Below, in pieces: positions 8,166 to 17,084 of a stretch of 64,000 nt of DNA (positions are counted from its first letter, which is position 1; each line of letters starts with the position of its first letter). This DNA is from Arthrobacter sp. D5-1 (GTDB lineage: Bacteria > Actinomycetota > Actinomycetes > Actinomycetales > Micrococcaceae). A program made the translations under genes and the position numbers. The stretch lies in NCBI RefSeq assembly GCF_017357425.1, contig NZ_CP014571.1, forward strand, positions 3,658,001 to 3,722,000, written 5' to 3'. Under the pieces are notes generated by a model. It made no database searches, was not told the DNA's origin, and saw nothing but the letters and a program-made list of their open reading frames with translations.

Positions 8166-10049
8166 ATGTCTGTTGCTATTGATGAATCGCGCGCCTTTAG
8201 AGAATCAAACCAACGACGACGCCGGGCGGCGGCTACGTTTGTCGCCACCGGCCTAGCGGTGGCTTTGTCGCTGGGAACCATGGCTGCGCCGGCCACGGCT
8301 GACATTGTTGGGGATGATTTCCACCTTGAAGGTGAGGCCGCATCCATCGCACTCAACTCCACAACAGACACAGCGTACATAAGGTCAGATGGCGCCGTGC
8401 TCAGGGTCAAAGACCGCAGCTCGAGTCAGGTTAAGTGGGTGGGTGACTCGCCGGGGGTGTTGGCCGTCAACTCGACGACGAACAGACTCTACGTCGCAAG
8501 TTCTGACGCATCGATGATGGAGAGAAATGCCCTTGTAGTGATCGATGAAGGGACTCAGGAATCCACCCTAATTCCGTTCGATTCATACGTCGGTGATATT
8601 GCTGTGAACGAGAAGGCCAATAGGGTCTACGTCAACACGGACGCAGGGATCACGGTGCTAGATGGAGACACTAATACCCCCACTCTCGTGGCGGGTTCCG
8701 CAGGCCGTGGTAGGACCATTGTCAATCCAGTCTCAAATAAGGCATACGTACTCTCAAATGCCGGCGTAAGTGTCATTGATGCATCTGGAAAAATCACCTC
8801 AGCTATGAACGTCGAGGGAATTGACGTCCTCAACTGGGCAGTGAATCCTGTGAAAAATAAGATCTACATCACAACCAAGACGATATCCGGTTCCAGCCTC
8901 AAAGTGATCGATGGCGTCAGCGACACCATCACCGCCACGCTATCTTGGGACGGCCCCCTGGAGAACTGGGCCCTGAATCCGGCGACAGACAGGCTCTACA
9001 TCGGTTCGGCTGCTGCATCCAATAGTGGATCCGTCCGTATTGTCGATGGGACCACTATGAAGGAGACAGCAAAAATCCCCACGCCTACGCGGGTGAAGAA
9101 AATCGTGGTGAACCCGACGAATAACAAAATCTATGTTTCGATGGCCGACCGAGGTACCACAGTCATTGACGGTGGGAACAACGGCACAACGACGCTGAGG
9201 ATTTCGCCGTGGCTCATGGCTGCCGTAAACCCGTCCAACAACAAGGTCTACACTGTGGTCGGTAACCACATATCCGTCATTGATGGGAATACAAAACCGC
9301 CCGTCAAGAACGACTACAACGGAGATCGCACGGCGGACGTCGTTGCCAGGGACTCGGCCGGATTGCTGTGGCTCTACCCCGGCGACGGTTCAGGTGGGTG
9401 GCTGCCCCGTAAACAGGTAGGACAAGGCTGGAACATCATGACAGCCATCGTCGCGCCCGGAGATTTCAATGGCGACGGTAATGCAGATGTTTTGGCCCGC
9501 GATGGAAGCGGACTGCTTTGGCTATACCCGGGTAACGGCTCGAGTGGTTGGCTTCCACGCGTCCAGGTCGGAAGTGGGTGGGAGAGCATGACGGCAATTG
9601 AGGGCATCGGACAGTTTAACGACGACGAGTTCGTCGATATCGTTGCGCGTTCCAGCGAAGGCTGGCTATTTGTCTATCGCGGCGACGGGAACGGCGGTTG
9701 GTTGCCTCGCTATTATGCAGGTTTTGGGTGGAACGGGATGTCCGAAATCACAGGCGTGGGTGACTTCAACATGGACAGCACTCCTGACCTTGTTGCTCGC
9801 GACGCAACCGGAGCACTTCAGCTTTACCGCAACGGTAATGGTTGGCTCCCGACTCAGCAGATCGGCCAGGGCTGGAACGTCATGAACTCCCTGGTTGGAC
9901 CTGGTGACTTCAACGGTGACGGGAAGGCCGACATCCTGGCACGCAACGCGGCCGGCGAGCTGTGGCTCTACGCAGGTAGCGGGGGCGCAGCCTGGCCAAC
10001 GGCCACAAAGGTGGGCACCGGCTGGAACGTCATGACGGCCATCCTCTAA
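8166..10049 (+). CDS. Secreted YVTN beta-propeller / FG-GAP-like repeat protein, copy 2
   Basis: A secreted protein of 627 residues with the same architecture as its upstream neighbour: Arg-rich N-terminus, signal peptide ending near APATAD, about seven YVTN-like blades (for example NPTNNKIYVSMADRGTTVID), then about five repeats of the form GDFNGDGNADVLARDGSGLLWLYPG. The two genes are clearly a tandem duplication that has diverged, most strongly in the N-terminal propeller; the C-terminal repeats stay close. Start at 8166 follows GGGGGG. Likely an exported surface or matrix protein; no enzyme motif seen. It has its own promoter and ends at a bidirectional terminator. Confidence 0.85.
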   Translation: MSVAIDESRAFRESNQRRRRAAATFVATGLAVALSLGTMAAPATADIVGDDFHLEGEAASIALNSTTDTAYIRSDGAVLRVKDRSSSQVKWVGDSPGVLAVNSTTNRLYVASSDASMMERNALVVIDEGTQESTLIPFDSYVGDIAVNEKANRVYVNTDAGITVLDGDTNTPTLVAGSAGRGRTIVNPVSNKAYVLSNAGVSVIDASGKITSAMNVEGIDVLNWAVNPVKNKIYITTKTISGSSLKVIDGVSDTITATLSWDGPLENWALNPATDRLYIGSAAASNSGSVRIVDGTTMKETAKIPTPTRVKKIVVNPTNNKIYVSMADRGTTVIDGGNNGTTTLRISPWLMAAVNPSNNKVYTVVGNHISVIDGNTKPPVKNDYNGDRTADVVARDSAGLLWLYPGDGSGGWLPRKQVGQGWNIMTAIVAPGDFNGDGNADVLARDGSGLLWLYPGNGSSGWLPRVQVGSGWESMTAIEGIGQFNDDEFVDIVARSSEGWLFVYRGDGNGGWLPRYYAGFGWNGMSEITGVGDFNMDSTPDLVARDATGALQLYRNGNGWLPTQQIGQGWNVMNSLVGPGDFNGDGKADILARNAAGELWLYAGSGGAAWPTATKVGTGWNVMTAIL

Positions 10050-10073
10050 CGCACTCAGCCATCGAAGGAAAAC

Positions 10074-10109
10074 GGCGGCTGGCCCTGTAAACGATCAGGA
10101 CCAGCCGCC
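10074..10109. terminator. Bidirectional terminator between convergent genes
   Basis: GGCGGCTGG (10074-10082) pairs with CCAGCCGCC (10101-10109), and an inner CCTG/CAGG pair extends the stem. It lies between the convergent propeller gene and the hydrolase gene and overlaps the last codons of the latter. Confidence 0.6.
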
Positions 10110-10919
10110 CCTCACACCACCCAGAAACTCCCGCACATCCCCCGCCACCCGCTCCGGGCACTCCCATAGCACCAGGTGACCGGTCTCCTCATATATCTTG
10201 AGGCGCGATCCCGGAATGCGGCTGGCAAGGGTCTCCTGATGATGCCGCGGAACCAGATGGTCGTGGGCGCCCCAGAGAATCAAGGCAGGTGCTGAAATGG
10301 TGCCTGCTTCCGTTGGCGGCACAGCTTCGTAGTAGCCGCGCAGCGACTCCTTCCAAATGGACGCCGGCATGGCCAAACCGTCCTGCACCCGGTCTTCAAT
10401 GTAGGAAGCAGGCACGGTGTGCAACAGCCGGTACCAAGACAGAGACCCGCGCACCCATTCCTCTGAAATCGGATCAGTCAGCGAATCCATTTCGGCGGCG
10501 AACGCCGGCTTCCCATGGAGGCTCAACGGCGCGCCGACCAGAATCAGAGATGCCAGCAGTTCCGGATGCATCACGGCTAATTGTTGGGCAACGTATCCCC
10601 CGCTGGAAGAACCCACCACATGGGCACGGACAAGGCCCATGGCATCAAACAGAGCCACCACGTCTTCGGCCACCTCCACCAGCGAATAGCCGTCGGGAGG
10701 TTTCTCGGCAAGACCATGTCCACGAAGATCCGGGGCCACAACAACTGCATCCGGAACCGAGGCAATCAGCCGCTCGAAACTGCGCCAGGACTCGCTCCAG
10801 GCGTGTAACAAGAGTAAGGGCGTGCCGCCGTCGTCGACTGCTTGTTCGAGGCGACCTTGTACGAAACAGGGGACGCTGATACCCGTGCGCAAGGCGACAG
10901 TCCTGACCTCGGACTCCAT
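10095..10919 (-). CDS. Alpha/beta hydrolase
   Basis: A cytoplasmic alpha/beta-fold hydrolase of 274 residues. The oxyanion region is LLLHAWSESW (about 36-45), the nucleophile elbow is G-S-S-S-G with Ser105, and the acid/base pair is in ILWGAHDHLVP and YEETGHLVLWECPE. The PDLRGHGLAEKP segment places it among esterase, haloalkane dehalogenase or lactonase-like members. The substrate cannot be told. It stands alone, convergent with the upstream propeller gene, with no obvious operon partner. Confidence 0.85.
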   Translation of the reverse strand: MESEVRTVALRTGISVPCFVQGRLEQAVDDGGTPLLLLHAWSESWRSFERLIASVPDAVVVAPDLRGHGLAEKPPDGYSLVEVAEDVVALFDAMGLVRAHVVGSSSGGYVAQQLAVMHPELLASLILVGAPLSLHGKPAFAAEMDSLTDPISEEWVRGSLSWYRLLHTVPASYIEDRVQDGLAMPASIWKESLRGYYEAVPPTEAGTISAPALILWGAHDHLVPRHHQETLASRIPGSRLKIYEETGHLVLWECPERVAGDVREFLGGVRGGWS

Positions 10920-11003
10920 AGGGCCAGCGTACGCTCAGAGCCCCCGCGCGACGAGGGCAAGGGCACCCGGCGAACTACCAGCTAGCGAGGTTATGGTTGC
11001 TGA

Positions 11004-11032
11004 GTCCCGCCTGATCCCCCATCAGGCGGGAC
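11004..11032. terminator. Perfect 12-bp hairpin in intergenic region
   Basis: GTCCCGCCTGAT (11004-11015) pairs perfectly with ATCAGGCGGGAC (11021-11032) around a CCCCC loop. There is no neighbouring stop codon within 80 bases on either side, so it may terminate a small RNA or be a leftover of a lost gene. Confidence 0.5.
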
Positions 11033-11119
11033 ACTTTCGTTCCAGCTTCATGACTGGCACGTCAGTCGCTAAGGGAAGCGCTCTGGGCGTCCCACGGAAG
11101 CACTCCACGCGGGCAAGGA

Positions 11120-11298
11120 TCACAAGGCCTTCGACCTAGCCCCCTGGCCGATCACTCCGAACGTGAACACACCCACCACGATGGTGTGGACCAGCAGGAC
11201 GACACCGATGGCGTTGTCACCCAGGGACGTACAGAGTTGCACGGCCCCGAGTCCAGAAAGCCTGTGTACTTGATTTGTTCGGCCGACACGTCAGGCAT
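11120..11298 (-). pseudogene. Possible remnant of a small membrane protein gene
   Basis: Reading from an ATG at 11298 gives MPDVSAEQIKYTGFLDSG in one frame. The next frame then continues with GDNAIGVVLLVHTIVVG and VFTFGVIGQGAR to a stop at 11120. The hydrophobic stretch looks like a transmembrane helix and the two halves are joined only by a frameshift near 11240-11250. The family is not recognised. This is a low-confidence call. Confidence 0.3.
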
Positions 11299-11494
11299 GG
11301 CCTTCTGCCGGCCGGTGAGCGTTCAGGCAACTTATGTGCGGACACGGATTGTTTAAGCGTGCGGGGCCGTCGACAGGTTTAATGGCCTAATTCATGGGTC
11401 AGGTCAACTTCAACCGAACCCCGCTTGCCACGCTGGAGAAGTGCGTTCTGAATGAAAATTCATTGAAGAAGTTTGATCAGAGGCGACAGAACTA

Positions 11495-11550
11495 TTGTTT
11501 CTTTGGTTTTCCGGACTGTACCGTAATCAGCACCGTAAGCATTCTTACGG
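11495..11550 (+). promoter_or_regulatory. Promoter with 5'-terminal tetraloop hairpin
   Basis: TTGTTT (11495-11500) and TACCGT (11519-11524) are 18 bases apart and fit -35/-10 boxes. Eight bases later CCGTAAG-CATT-CTTACGG (11533-11550) forms a perfect 7-bp stem with a 4-base loop. The ribosome-binding site GGGGAG lies about 8 bases before the ATG at 11579. Confidence 0.6.
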
Positions 11551-11578
11551 GTTCGCATCACTTTCTGGGGAGTAAGAT

Positions 11579-12841
11579 ATGAAACCTTCACGGTTTGCAT
11601 TGGTTGGCGCGCTGACGCTCGCGCTTGCCGGGTCGGCTACACCGGCCCTTGCCGCCACCACACCAGCGCAGGTTACAACAGGATTCTCTGGTACTGCGTA
11701 TGGTTCCTACATTTTCAACACCGATAAGTCTTTGACCTCTGGCCCTACGGCGGATTCAAGCATCGGCTGCACAGGCCTTACTGGCCGGACTAATTCGAAC
11801 ACTTCTGCCGCCCTAACTGTGCCCGCCGTGGGTAGCGTGGGCGCGGCAACAACGAGTGTGAAAACGTTACTAACCAATGCAGGAAAACGGCTCGAGAGTA
11901 AATCAACGATCGCGTCGACAAACCTCCTGGGCGGATTGGTCACGGCCGGCGCCATCACGTCCGAAAGCACCGCGGAAAAAAACACCGCCGGATCCTTCTC
12001 CGGAACCAACAAGGCGACGATTGCGGATTTGAAGGTCCTAGGCCTTCCGGTCGGAGTCAACCCGGGCGCCAACACGGTTTTGGATCTCAAGACGCCGTTG
12101 TTGGGTTCTATCGGCAAGATCACGCTCAATGGGCAGAAAAGAGCTCTAGTCAACGGCGTCTACAAGGTCACGACCACGGCACTTCGTGTTGAGGTTCTCA
12201 AGGCCGGCCTGCCTGGTATCAAGATAGGAACAGACATTCACTTGGGCGTCACCGTTGCCAACCTGCCACCAGCCCAAGCGGGTTACCTGTCGGGTACAGG
12301 CTTTAGCACCAAGGCGAACCTCGCCAACGGGCTGCTCAACTCTGGCCCCACCGCACTGGCTTATGCAGGGTGCGGCGGCGGGACCACGAGCGCAAACGTG
12401 GCCGGAGTCAGCCTCCCCGCCCTTGCGACCGGCGGCGCAGCCTCAACCACAACCAGCGGAGTCCTGACCCCACAACCGACGGTGACCGTCACCAACAACA
12501 TTGCGGGGCTCAACGTCCTCAACGGACTAATCCAGGTGGATGCCATCAAAGCCGAGACCAGCACAACTCGGGCCGCTGGCGCCGCGACTGCGACTGTCAC
12601 AGACACATCCACCTTCACCAACCTCAGGATCAAGGGGCTTCCTGCTGTAAATGCCTCAGTCGCACCGAACACTGTGGTGCAGGTGGCGGGCCTCGGACAA
12701 GTAACCCTGCACAAGGTCAGCAAGTCATCCAGTGGAATCAATGTCACCATGATTGATGTGCTGTTAAGCCAGCCCATCGGCGCACTGCCAACAGGCTCAA
12801 GGATCCAGATCGGATACTCCAGCTCAGGAGTAGGTCTCTAA
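11579..12841 (+). CDS. Secreted choice-of-anchor P-type protein
   Basis: A 420-residue exported protein with a classical signal peptide (about 1-25, cleavage after ALA). The mature part is rich in Thr, Ser, Ala and Gly and contains two related halves, each with an initial TTGFSGTAYGS or GYLSGTGFSTKAN-like strand, a GC(T/G)G cysteine site, a region naming TLLTNAG or GLIQVDAI, and the segments IADLKVLGLPVGVNPGAN and FTNLRIKGLPAVNASVAPN. This pattern matches actinobacterial choice-of-anchor P proteins, presumed surface proteins. No catalytic motif. Monocistronic, with its own promoter and a hairpin downstream. Confidence 0.8.
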   Translation: MKPSRFALVGALTLALAGSATPALAATTPAQVTTGFSGTAYGSYIFNTDKSLTSGPTADSSIGCTGLTGRTNSNTSAALTVPAVGSVGAATTSVKTLLTNAGKRLESKSTIASTNLLGGLVTAGAITSESTAEKNTAGSFSGTNKATIADLKVLGLPVGVNPGANTVLDLKTPLLGSIGKITLNGQKRALVNGVYKVTTTALRVEVLKAGLPGIKIGTDIHLGVTVANLPPAQAGYLSGTGFSTKANLANGLLNSGPTALAYAGCGGGTTSANVAGVSLPALATGGAASTTTSGVLTPQPTVTVTNNIAGLNVLNGLIQVDAIKAETSTTRAAGAATATVTDTSTFTNLRIKGLPAVNASVAPNTVVQVAGLGQVTLHKVSKSSSGINVTMIDVLLSQPIGALPTGSRIQIGYSSSGVGL

Positions 12842-12892
12842 GAGCTAGCCGTTTGGCCTCATTCGCTATGCGGGGGCGAACTACAAATCGAA

Positions 12893-12924
12893 CGGTCCGT
12901 CGCCACTATCTGGGCGGCGGACCG
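12893..12924 (+). terminator. Hairpin terminator after choice-of-anchor P gene
   Basis: CGGTCCGTCGCC (12893-12904) pairs with GGCGGCGGACCG (12913-12924) over 12 bp with one G-U pair and an 8-base loop. No T-run follows. Confidence 0.5.
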
Positions 12925-13459
12925 GTCTAGGGCCGGGCCAATTCACTCAGAGCATAGGATCTTTCAACGTTCGGGAGCTAACTTCAGGCCTCCGGCTGTG
13001 CATTTTTCTGTCATTTTATACATTCGAGACCTTAGCAATTCCCATTCGTAAGTTCGAAACACAGGCCTTAGGGGGGGTGAAGCAGTGGCACAAGCGCAGC
13101 AGACGGAGTCTGGCACGGATCGGGCATAGTCTCGGGAAAGTGGTCGCTCGTCGCAGCTCGCGACCAAGTGTTAGCAGTGCAAGCAGGGCACAGCCTAATT
13201 TTGATTCGCGACGCTTTCAGGTGCCCCCATCAGCTGAACTGTGCCAGGCCTAACCCCATCGGGGCTTGGAGAGCGCCTCGCCCGCAGGCGTCATGTCGGA
13301 GCCAGCCCCGTTCCTATCTGCTGGCCGCGCTTGACTGAACCAGGCAGAGCGGAACGAGGTTGCGGGTCCCGTCGTTCATGAGATTATGGAGTTTCCTGCG
13401 GCCTGCCATTGAACAGTGCTGCAACTCAGTTGGCTCCAAAACAAGCCTGTGGGGGGCAC
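12925..13459. other. Intergenic stretch without a convincing gene
   Basis: About 530 bases. An AT-rich TTTTATACAT at about 13013-13022 looks like a promoter -10 region, followed by a G7 run and a 58-codon GTG frame (13077-13253) whose third-position GC is far below that of neighbouring genes. I do not accept it as a gene. A minus-strand frame at 12964-13167 also lacks support. Confidence 0.5.
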
Positions 13460-13978
13460 ATGACTGTGGAAGATACTGCGAGTCTCTGGCGTACTGACCC
13501 TACGACGTTCCGCGACGTGGCGATCAACCGCCAATCGGTGGAAGCTGCGTTGGCTGGCGAATGTCCACCGGTGGAGCGCGTCCGGTACTTGGCGCTGTTG
13601 GGCCGGGACAATGAAGCCCTCGACGAAGGCTTCAAGCTGCTGCCCCACACGCCTGACCGCCGCGAGCTGTTGCTCATACTTGCGCAGGTCAATCAACGCC
13701 AGTACCGCTGGCACGACGCAGCCGTTCTCCACGAAAAGGCGCTGCGAACAGTCCAGTCACCGGAAGAAGAGGCCTACGTTCGCCACCACATCGGCCGACG
13801 CCTTTTCGACGAAGCCCGTTTCCGCGCCGCTGCCGATGAGTTTCAGTGGGCAGCGGACCTCTACCGGGTCGCCGGCCAGCCTGAACTTGCCGAAGACAAC
13901 CGCCAAGCCATGCGGCACGCCCTGCAGGTGCACGGCGCCGAGCGGGCCGTGGGACGTTCTGCATTCGACCTCTCCTGA
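13460..13978 (+). CDS. Small TPR-repeat protein
   Basis: A cytoplasmic helical protein of 172 residues with tetratricopeptide-like repeats. The paired helices include VERVRYLALLGRDNEALDEG, RELLLILAQVNQRQYRWHDA and FRAAADEFQWAADLYRVAGQ. Length and pattern suggest three to four TPR units used for protein contact. Start at 13460 follows GGGGGG with good spacing; the longer frame from 13409 adds 17 unlikely residues. It lies upstream of a MarR gene on the same strand with a 113-base gap. Partner unknown. Confidence 0.7.
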   Translation: MTVEDTASLWRTDPTTFRDVAINRQSVEAALAGECPPVERVRYLALLGRDNEALDEGFKLLPHTPDRRELLLILAQVNQRQYRWHDAAVLHEKALRTVQSPEEEAYVRHHIGRRLFDEARFRAAADEFQWAADLYRVAGQPELAEDNRQAMRHALQVHGAERAVGRSAFDLS

Positions 13979-14091
13979 ACCCAACGGCGAGTCCCGCCGT
14001 CGCACGCTCACTGCAACGCAACCCCAGCTCAGCACCGTCCTGATGTAACCTAGTAAGGAAGCTGACTATTCTGGAGAGCCTGGGGGCCTGA

Positions 14092-14508
14092 ATGCCTGAC
14101 ATGGACCGATGGCCAACCAGCCGGCTGCTGTCCACGGCGGCACGACTGGTGGAGCTGGCCTGGAACGATGAGTTGCGGCCTCTGGGGCTGACCTATCCGG
14201 CAGTATTGACGCTGGAAGCCGTGGCGACGGCAGGGCCTATCGCCCCCGGGAAACTTGCCCAAAGCGTCCGCGTTCAAGCACAAACCATGGGACCGCTGCT
14301 GTCCAGGCTGGAATCCCGGGGCTATATCCACCGACAGCCCAATCTCTTCGACCGCCGCAGCCAACTGGTATCGATTACCGATCTGGGGTTGGCGCTGCTG
14401 GAACAATCCCACCATTTGGAGAACGATGTTCTGTCCGCCATCATGTCGGACTCGGGGAACTTGCGCGAAGAGTTACTGGCAATCGTTCGCCACTCCAACT
14501 TCAGCTGA
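14092..14508 (+). CDS. MarR-family transcriptional regulator
   Basis: A 138-residue winged-helix regulator. The order of elements is an N-terminal dimer helix (LLSTAARLVELAWNDELRPL), the winged helix (APGKLAQSVRVQAQTMGPLL then SRLESRGYIHRQPNLFDRRS with the basic wing DRRSQLVSIT), and a C-terminal dimer helix. MarR proteins usually repress adjacent genes and respond to small phenolic ligands. No palindromic operator stands out nearby. The target may be itself or the small gene downstream. Confidence 0.85.
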   Translation: MPDMDRWPTSRLLSTAARLVELAWNDELRPLGLTYPAVLTLEAVATAGPIAPGKLAQSVRVQAQTMGPLLSRLESRGYIHRQPNLFDRRSQLVSITDLGLALLEQSHHLENDVLSAIMSDSGNLREELLAIVRHSNFS

Positions 14509-14664
14509 GAGTTAGGCAGTCCCACGTAGACGGAAGTCATCCATCAGGGCAGTATGGAGTTATCCGCTGATGAAGCCCGGCGTCCCAAGGAGAAAACTCT
14601 CTCTCCACCACCACACCGGGCCGGCCGCATTATTGGTGACACCCGGGCTAACCAAAAGGACACC

Positions 14665-14844
14665 ATGAGTGATCTTCAAATCGGCGACACCCTTCCAATA
14701 GATCTCCTGAGCTTCAGGGCCACAGAATGCCTGGTATCAACACGTGCTCCAGAAGCAGAGGACGTCTGCATCCTTGATGCAGGGCATACCGGGCAACATC
14801 TCGCGGCAGGCGCAGACATGGTGGTTCGAGCCGCCTGGAGCTAG
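14665..14844 (+). CDS. Small conserved-looking hypothetical protein
   Basis: A 59-residue frame starting MSDLQIGDTLPIDLLSFR with a good AAAAGGA ribosome-binding site 4 bases upstream of the ATG. It has two cysteines and a C-x7-GHTGQH segment (CILDAGHTGQH), which resembles a short Cys/His pattern seen in small actinobacterial proteins. The longer frame from 14554 is rejected because its first 37 residues lack a ribosome-binding site. Convergent with selO, only 3 bases apart. Function unknown. Confidence 0.55.
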   Translation: MSDLQIGDTLPIDLLSFRATECLVSTRAPEAEDVCILDAGHTGQHLAAGADMVVRAAWS

Positions 14845-14847
14845 CCC

Positions 14848-16314
14848 CTAGGTGCCGCAGAAGGTTCGGTAGGGTCCGAAGCTCTCCGGCGCCGGCAGTG
14901 CGTACTCTTCCAGGCCGGGACGTTCGGTCCAAGGGTCGGAGACGGCTGTAAGCAAGTGCTCTACCGGTCCCATCTCTCCCTCAGTTGCGGCAGCGAGCGC
15001 CTCCTCCACCAAGTGGTTGCGTGGAATATAGACAGGGTTGATGCTGTCCATGGCATCGGCGTCCGGCGTGAGTGGACGCCAACGCTCCAGCCATGCGTCA
15101 AACGCTGCCAGGTCAAGAACGGTCCCGCGGGCGGGCTCAACCTGCCCTCGGGCCGCTTTGCCGAGGTTGCGGAAAAACGAGGTGTAATCCGCGCGCGCCT
15201 CCTGGACCAGCTCCAGCAGATCATCCACCAAGGGTGAGGCAACGTCGTCGTCAATGTTCTCCGGCAGCCCAAGCTTGGCTTTCATGCCGTTGAACCAGGC
15301 AGCGCTGTACTGCTGGCGGAACCCGTTAAGCGCCTCGACGGCGAGGGCCACTGCCTGCTCCTCATCCTCGTGGATGAGCGGCGCGATCGACTCGGCGAAA
15401 CGGGCCAGGTTCCACTCCGCCACAACAGGCTGGCTACGGTAGGCGTAGCGTCCCATCTCGTCAATGGAGCTGTACACGGCTCCCGGATCAAAGCCTTCCA
15501 AAAAGGCGCACGGACCATAATCGATGGTTTCGCCGGACACTGTCATGTTGTCCGTGTTCATGACCCCATGCACAAACCCCACCAGCATCCACTTCGCCAT
15601 CAGGGTCGCCTGGACCGAAATGACGCCCCTGAGGAGGCCAAGGTAGCGGTTGCTTTCACCGGCCGCCGACGGGTGGTGGCGCTCGATCGCATGGTCAGCA
15701 AGCCGGCGAAGCAAATCCAGGTCATCTGTGGCTCTGGCATATTGGAAACTGCCCACCCGCAAGTGGCTGTTGGCCACCCGCGTCAGAACCGCCCCAGGAA
15801 GGAGCGTCTCACGCTGAACCTGACGCCCTGTCCCGACGACGGCAAGGCTCCTGGTGGTGGGAATGCGCAAGGCATGCATCGCCTCGCTGAGGATGTATTC
15901 CCGCAGCATCGGACCAACGGCCGCCCGGCCGTCCCCATTCCGTGCGAAAGGCGTGCGCCCCGATCCCTTCAGGTGGAGATCGCGGAGTTTCCCGTCAGCT
16001 CCGGTCACCTCGCCGAGCAGCAGCGCCCGCCCATCGCCAAGCCGCGGTGAGTACCAGCCGAACTGGTGGCCCGAGTAGGCCTGTGCCACCGGAGTTGCCT
16101 CCTCCGGGACCGCATTACCAATCAACAGCCCAATACCCTCGGGGCTCCGGAGGAACGCAGGATCAAGACCCAGCTCGACGGCGAGTGGCTCGTTGAGTGC
16201 CAAAAGCTGCGGTTCGGGAGCCGCCTCCGCCCGCCAGGGAACAGCAAGCTCGGGGAAGTCCCGGGCGAAGTGCCCCTCGAAAGCGATGGTGGAACGCGCT
16301 ATGTCACTCATCAC
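14848..16314 (-). CDS. selO: Protein adenylyltransferase SelO (YdiU/UPF0061)
   Basis: SelO is a pseudokinase-fold enzyme that transfers AMP from ATP to Ser, Thr or Tyr of target proteins. The 488-residue product has the hallmark blocks [80 protein letters not shown] and [20 protein letters not shown] in order, including the metal-binding Asn/Asp of the MNTDN and DYGP motifs. Length equals the family norm. The C-terminus ends FCGT, so the penultimate-region cysteine of SelO tails is kept. Monocistronic and convergent with a small gene. In other bacteria it is linked to redox homeostasis. Confidence 0.95.
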   Translation of the reverse strand: MMSDIARSTIAFEGHFARDFPELAVPWRAEAAPEPQLLALNEPLAVELGLDPAFLRSPEGIGLLIGNAVPEEATPVAQAYSGHQFGWYSPRLGDGRALLLGEVTGADGKLRDLHLKGSGRTPFARNGDGRAAVGPMLREYILSEAMHALRIPTTRSLAVVGTGRQVQRETLLPGAVLTRVANSHLRVGSFQYARATDDLDLLRRLADHAIERHHPSAAGESNRYLGLLRGVISVQATLMAKWMLVGFVHGVMNTDNMTVSGETIDYGPCAFLEGFDPGAVYSSIDEMGRYAYRSQPVVAEWNLARFAESIAPLIHEDEEQAVALAVEALNGFRQQYSAAWFNGMKAKLGLPENIDDDVASPLVDDLLELVQEARADYTSFFRNLGKAARGQVEPARGTVLDLAAFDAWLERWRPLTPDADAMDSINPVYIPRNHLVEEALAAATEGEMGPVEHLLTAVSDPWTERPGLEEYALPAPESFGPYRTFCGT

Positions 16315-16461
16315 TCAAGGATATAGATGCTGCTGCCGGCGCGAAATGACGGTACGGTCCGGCTAGCATGTGAACCACTGCCTGTGGCAGGAGATCCATT
16401 GGGGACTTGGGCTTTGCCTCACATCTGGTTTTGCCACGCGCGTCACGTTTTGCATTTGGAT

Positions 16462-16479
16462 GTCACTCATAGGAGTGAC
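16462..16479 (+). promoter_or_regulatory. 5' leader tetraloop hairpin of the ChW-repeat gene
   Basis: GTCACTC-ATAG-GAGTGAC forms a perfect 7-bp stem with a 4-base loop, 49 bases upstream of the ATG at 16528. A weak -10 candidate (TTGCAT, 16450-16455) lies just upstream, so the hairpin is at or near the mRNA 5' end, as in the other secreted-protein genes of this window. Confidence 0.5.
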
Positions 16480-16527
16480 GGGTACACCCCGCTTGGCTGT
16501 TTTTGCCCCCTGACCGAAGGATCAAGC

Positions 16528-17046
16528 ATGCGAGTTCGCGACAACCTGAAAAATGTACGACGCGGCCGACGCCGACTTAGTACCTTACTGGCGGTGCTGA
16601 CATTGAGCGTTGGTTCAGTGATGGGTTCTGCCCCGGCATCGGTGGCCTACGACTCAGGCGATTTTCATGTCTATACTCACGTGCAGAACGTCGGGTGGAC
16701 GAGTGACAGCGGAACGGCCGGGCAAGGGCTACGGCTTGAAGCGATCCGTGTGTATCAGGTGAACACGCGTCAGTTTTGCGGTCGGGCGCACGTTGCCACA
16801 CTGGGGTGGCAGTCCGTCCAGTGCACTTCAACCAGTAACAGACAGATCATACTCGGGACCCAGGGGCGGAGCCTGGCGATTGAAGCGGTGGAGCTCTGGA
16901 CCCCGGGCTACAACCTCGGGGCAACGGCGCACGTCCAGAACATCGGCTGGATCCAGAAGGCAACCTCATACGCTGGACAGCACGTCACAATCGGTACAAC
17001 CGGCCAGGGTCTCCGGATGGAAGCTTTCGTGTTTGCTATAAAGTGA
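16528..17046 (+). CDS. Secreted ChW-repeat protein
   Basis: An exported protein of 172 residues. The N-terminus is Arg-rich (MRVRDNLKNVRRGRRRLSTL), followed by a hydrophobic core and likely cleavage near ASVAYD. The mature part holds three repeats with the Gly-Trp signature of Clostridial hydrophobic-W repeats: VQNVGWTSD...GQGLRLEAI, VATLGWQSV...GRSLAIEAV and VQNIGWIQK...GQGLRMEAF. ChW domains are cell-surface modules thought to bind carbohydrate or protein. No catalytic domain is attached. Start at 16528 is chosen since the in-frame extension to 16327 would read through the leader hairpin. Probably a small secreted binding protein. Confidence 0.75.
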   Translation: MRVRDNLKNVRRGRRRLSTLLAVLTLSVGSVMGSAPASVAYDSGDFHVYTHVQNVGWTSDSGTAGQGLRLEAIRVYQVNTRQFCGRAHVATLGWQSVQCTSTSNRQIILGTQGRSLAIEAVELWTPGYNLGATAHVQNIGWIQKATSYAGQHVTIGTTGQGLRMEAFVFAIK

Positions 17047-17084
17047 GCCTCCCTCCGCCACGGGGCAACCGGGTGTCGGCAAAG

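Larger units (their letters stand above)
10920..11494. other. Long intergenic stretch, no intact gene
   Basis: Nearly 600 bases without an intact gene. It contains a strong hairpin at 11004-11032 and a degraded membrane-protein remnant at 11120-11298 on the minus strand. The rest shows low coding potential. The promoter of the next gene begins near 11495. Confidence 0.6.

Noticed and set aside
12964..13167. 67-codon minus-strand frame
   Set aside because: No ribosome-binding site, low-complexity composition and no conserved look; overlaps a likely promoter on the other strand.
13077..13253. 58-codon GTG frame encoding an Arg/Ser-rich peptide
   Set aside because: Third-position GC is only about 55%, much lower than real genes nearby, and the G-run is too close to the GTG to serve as a ribosome-binding site.
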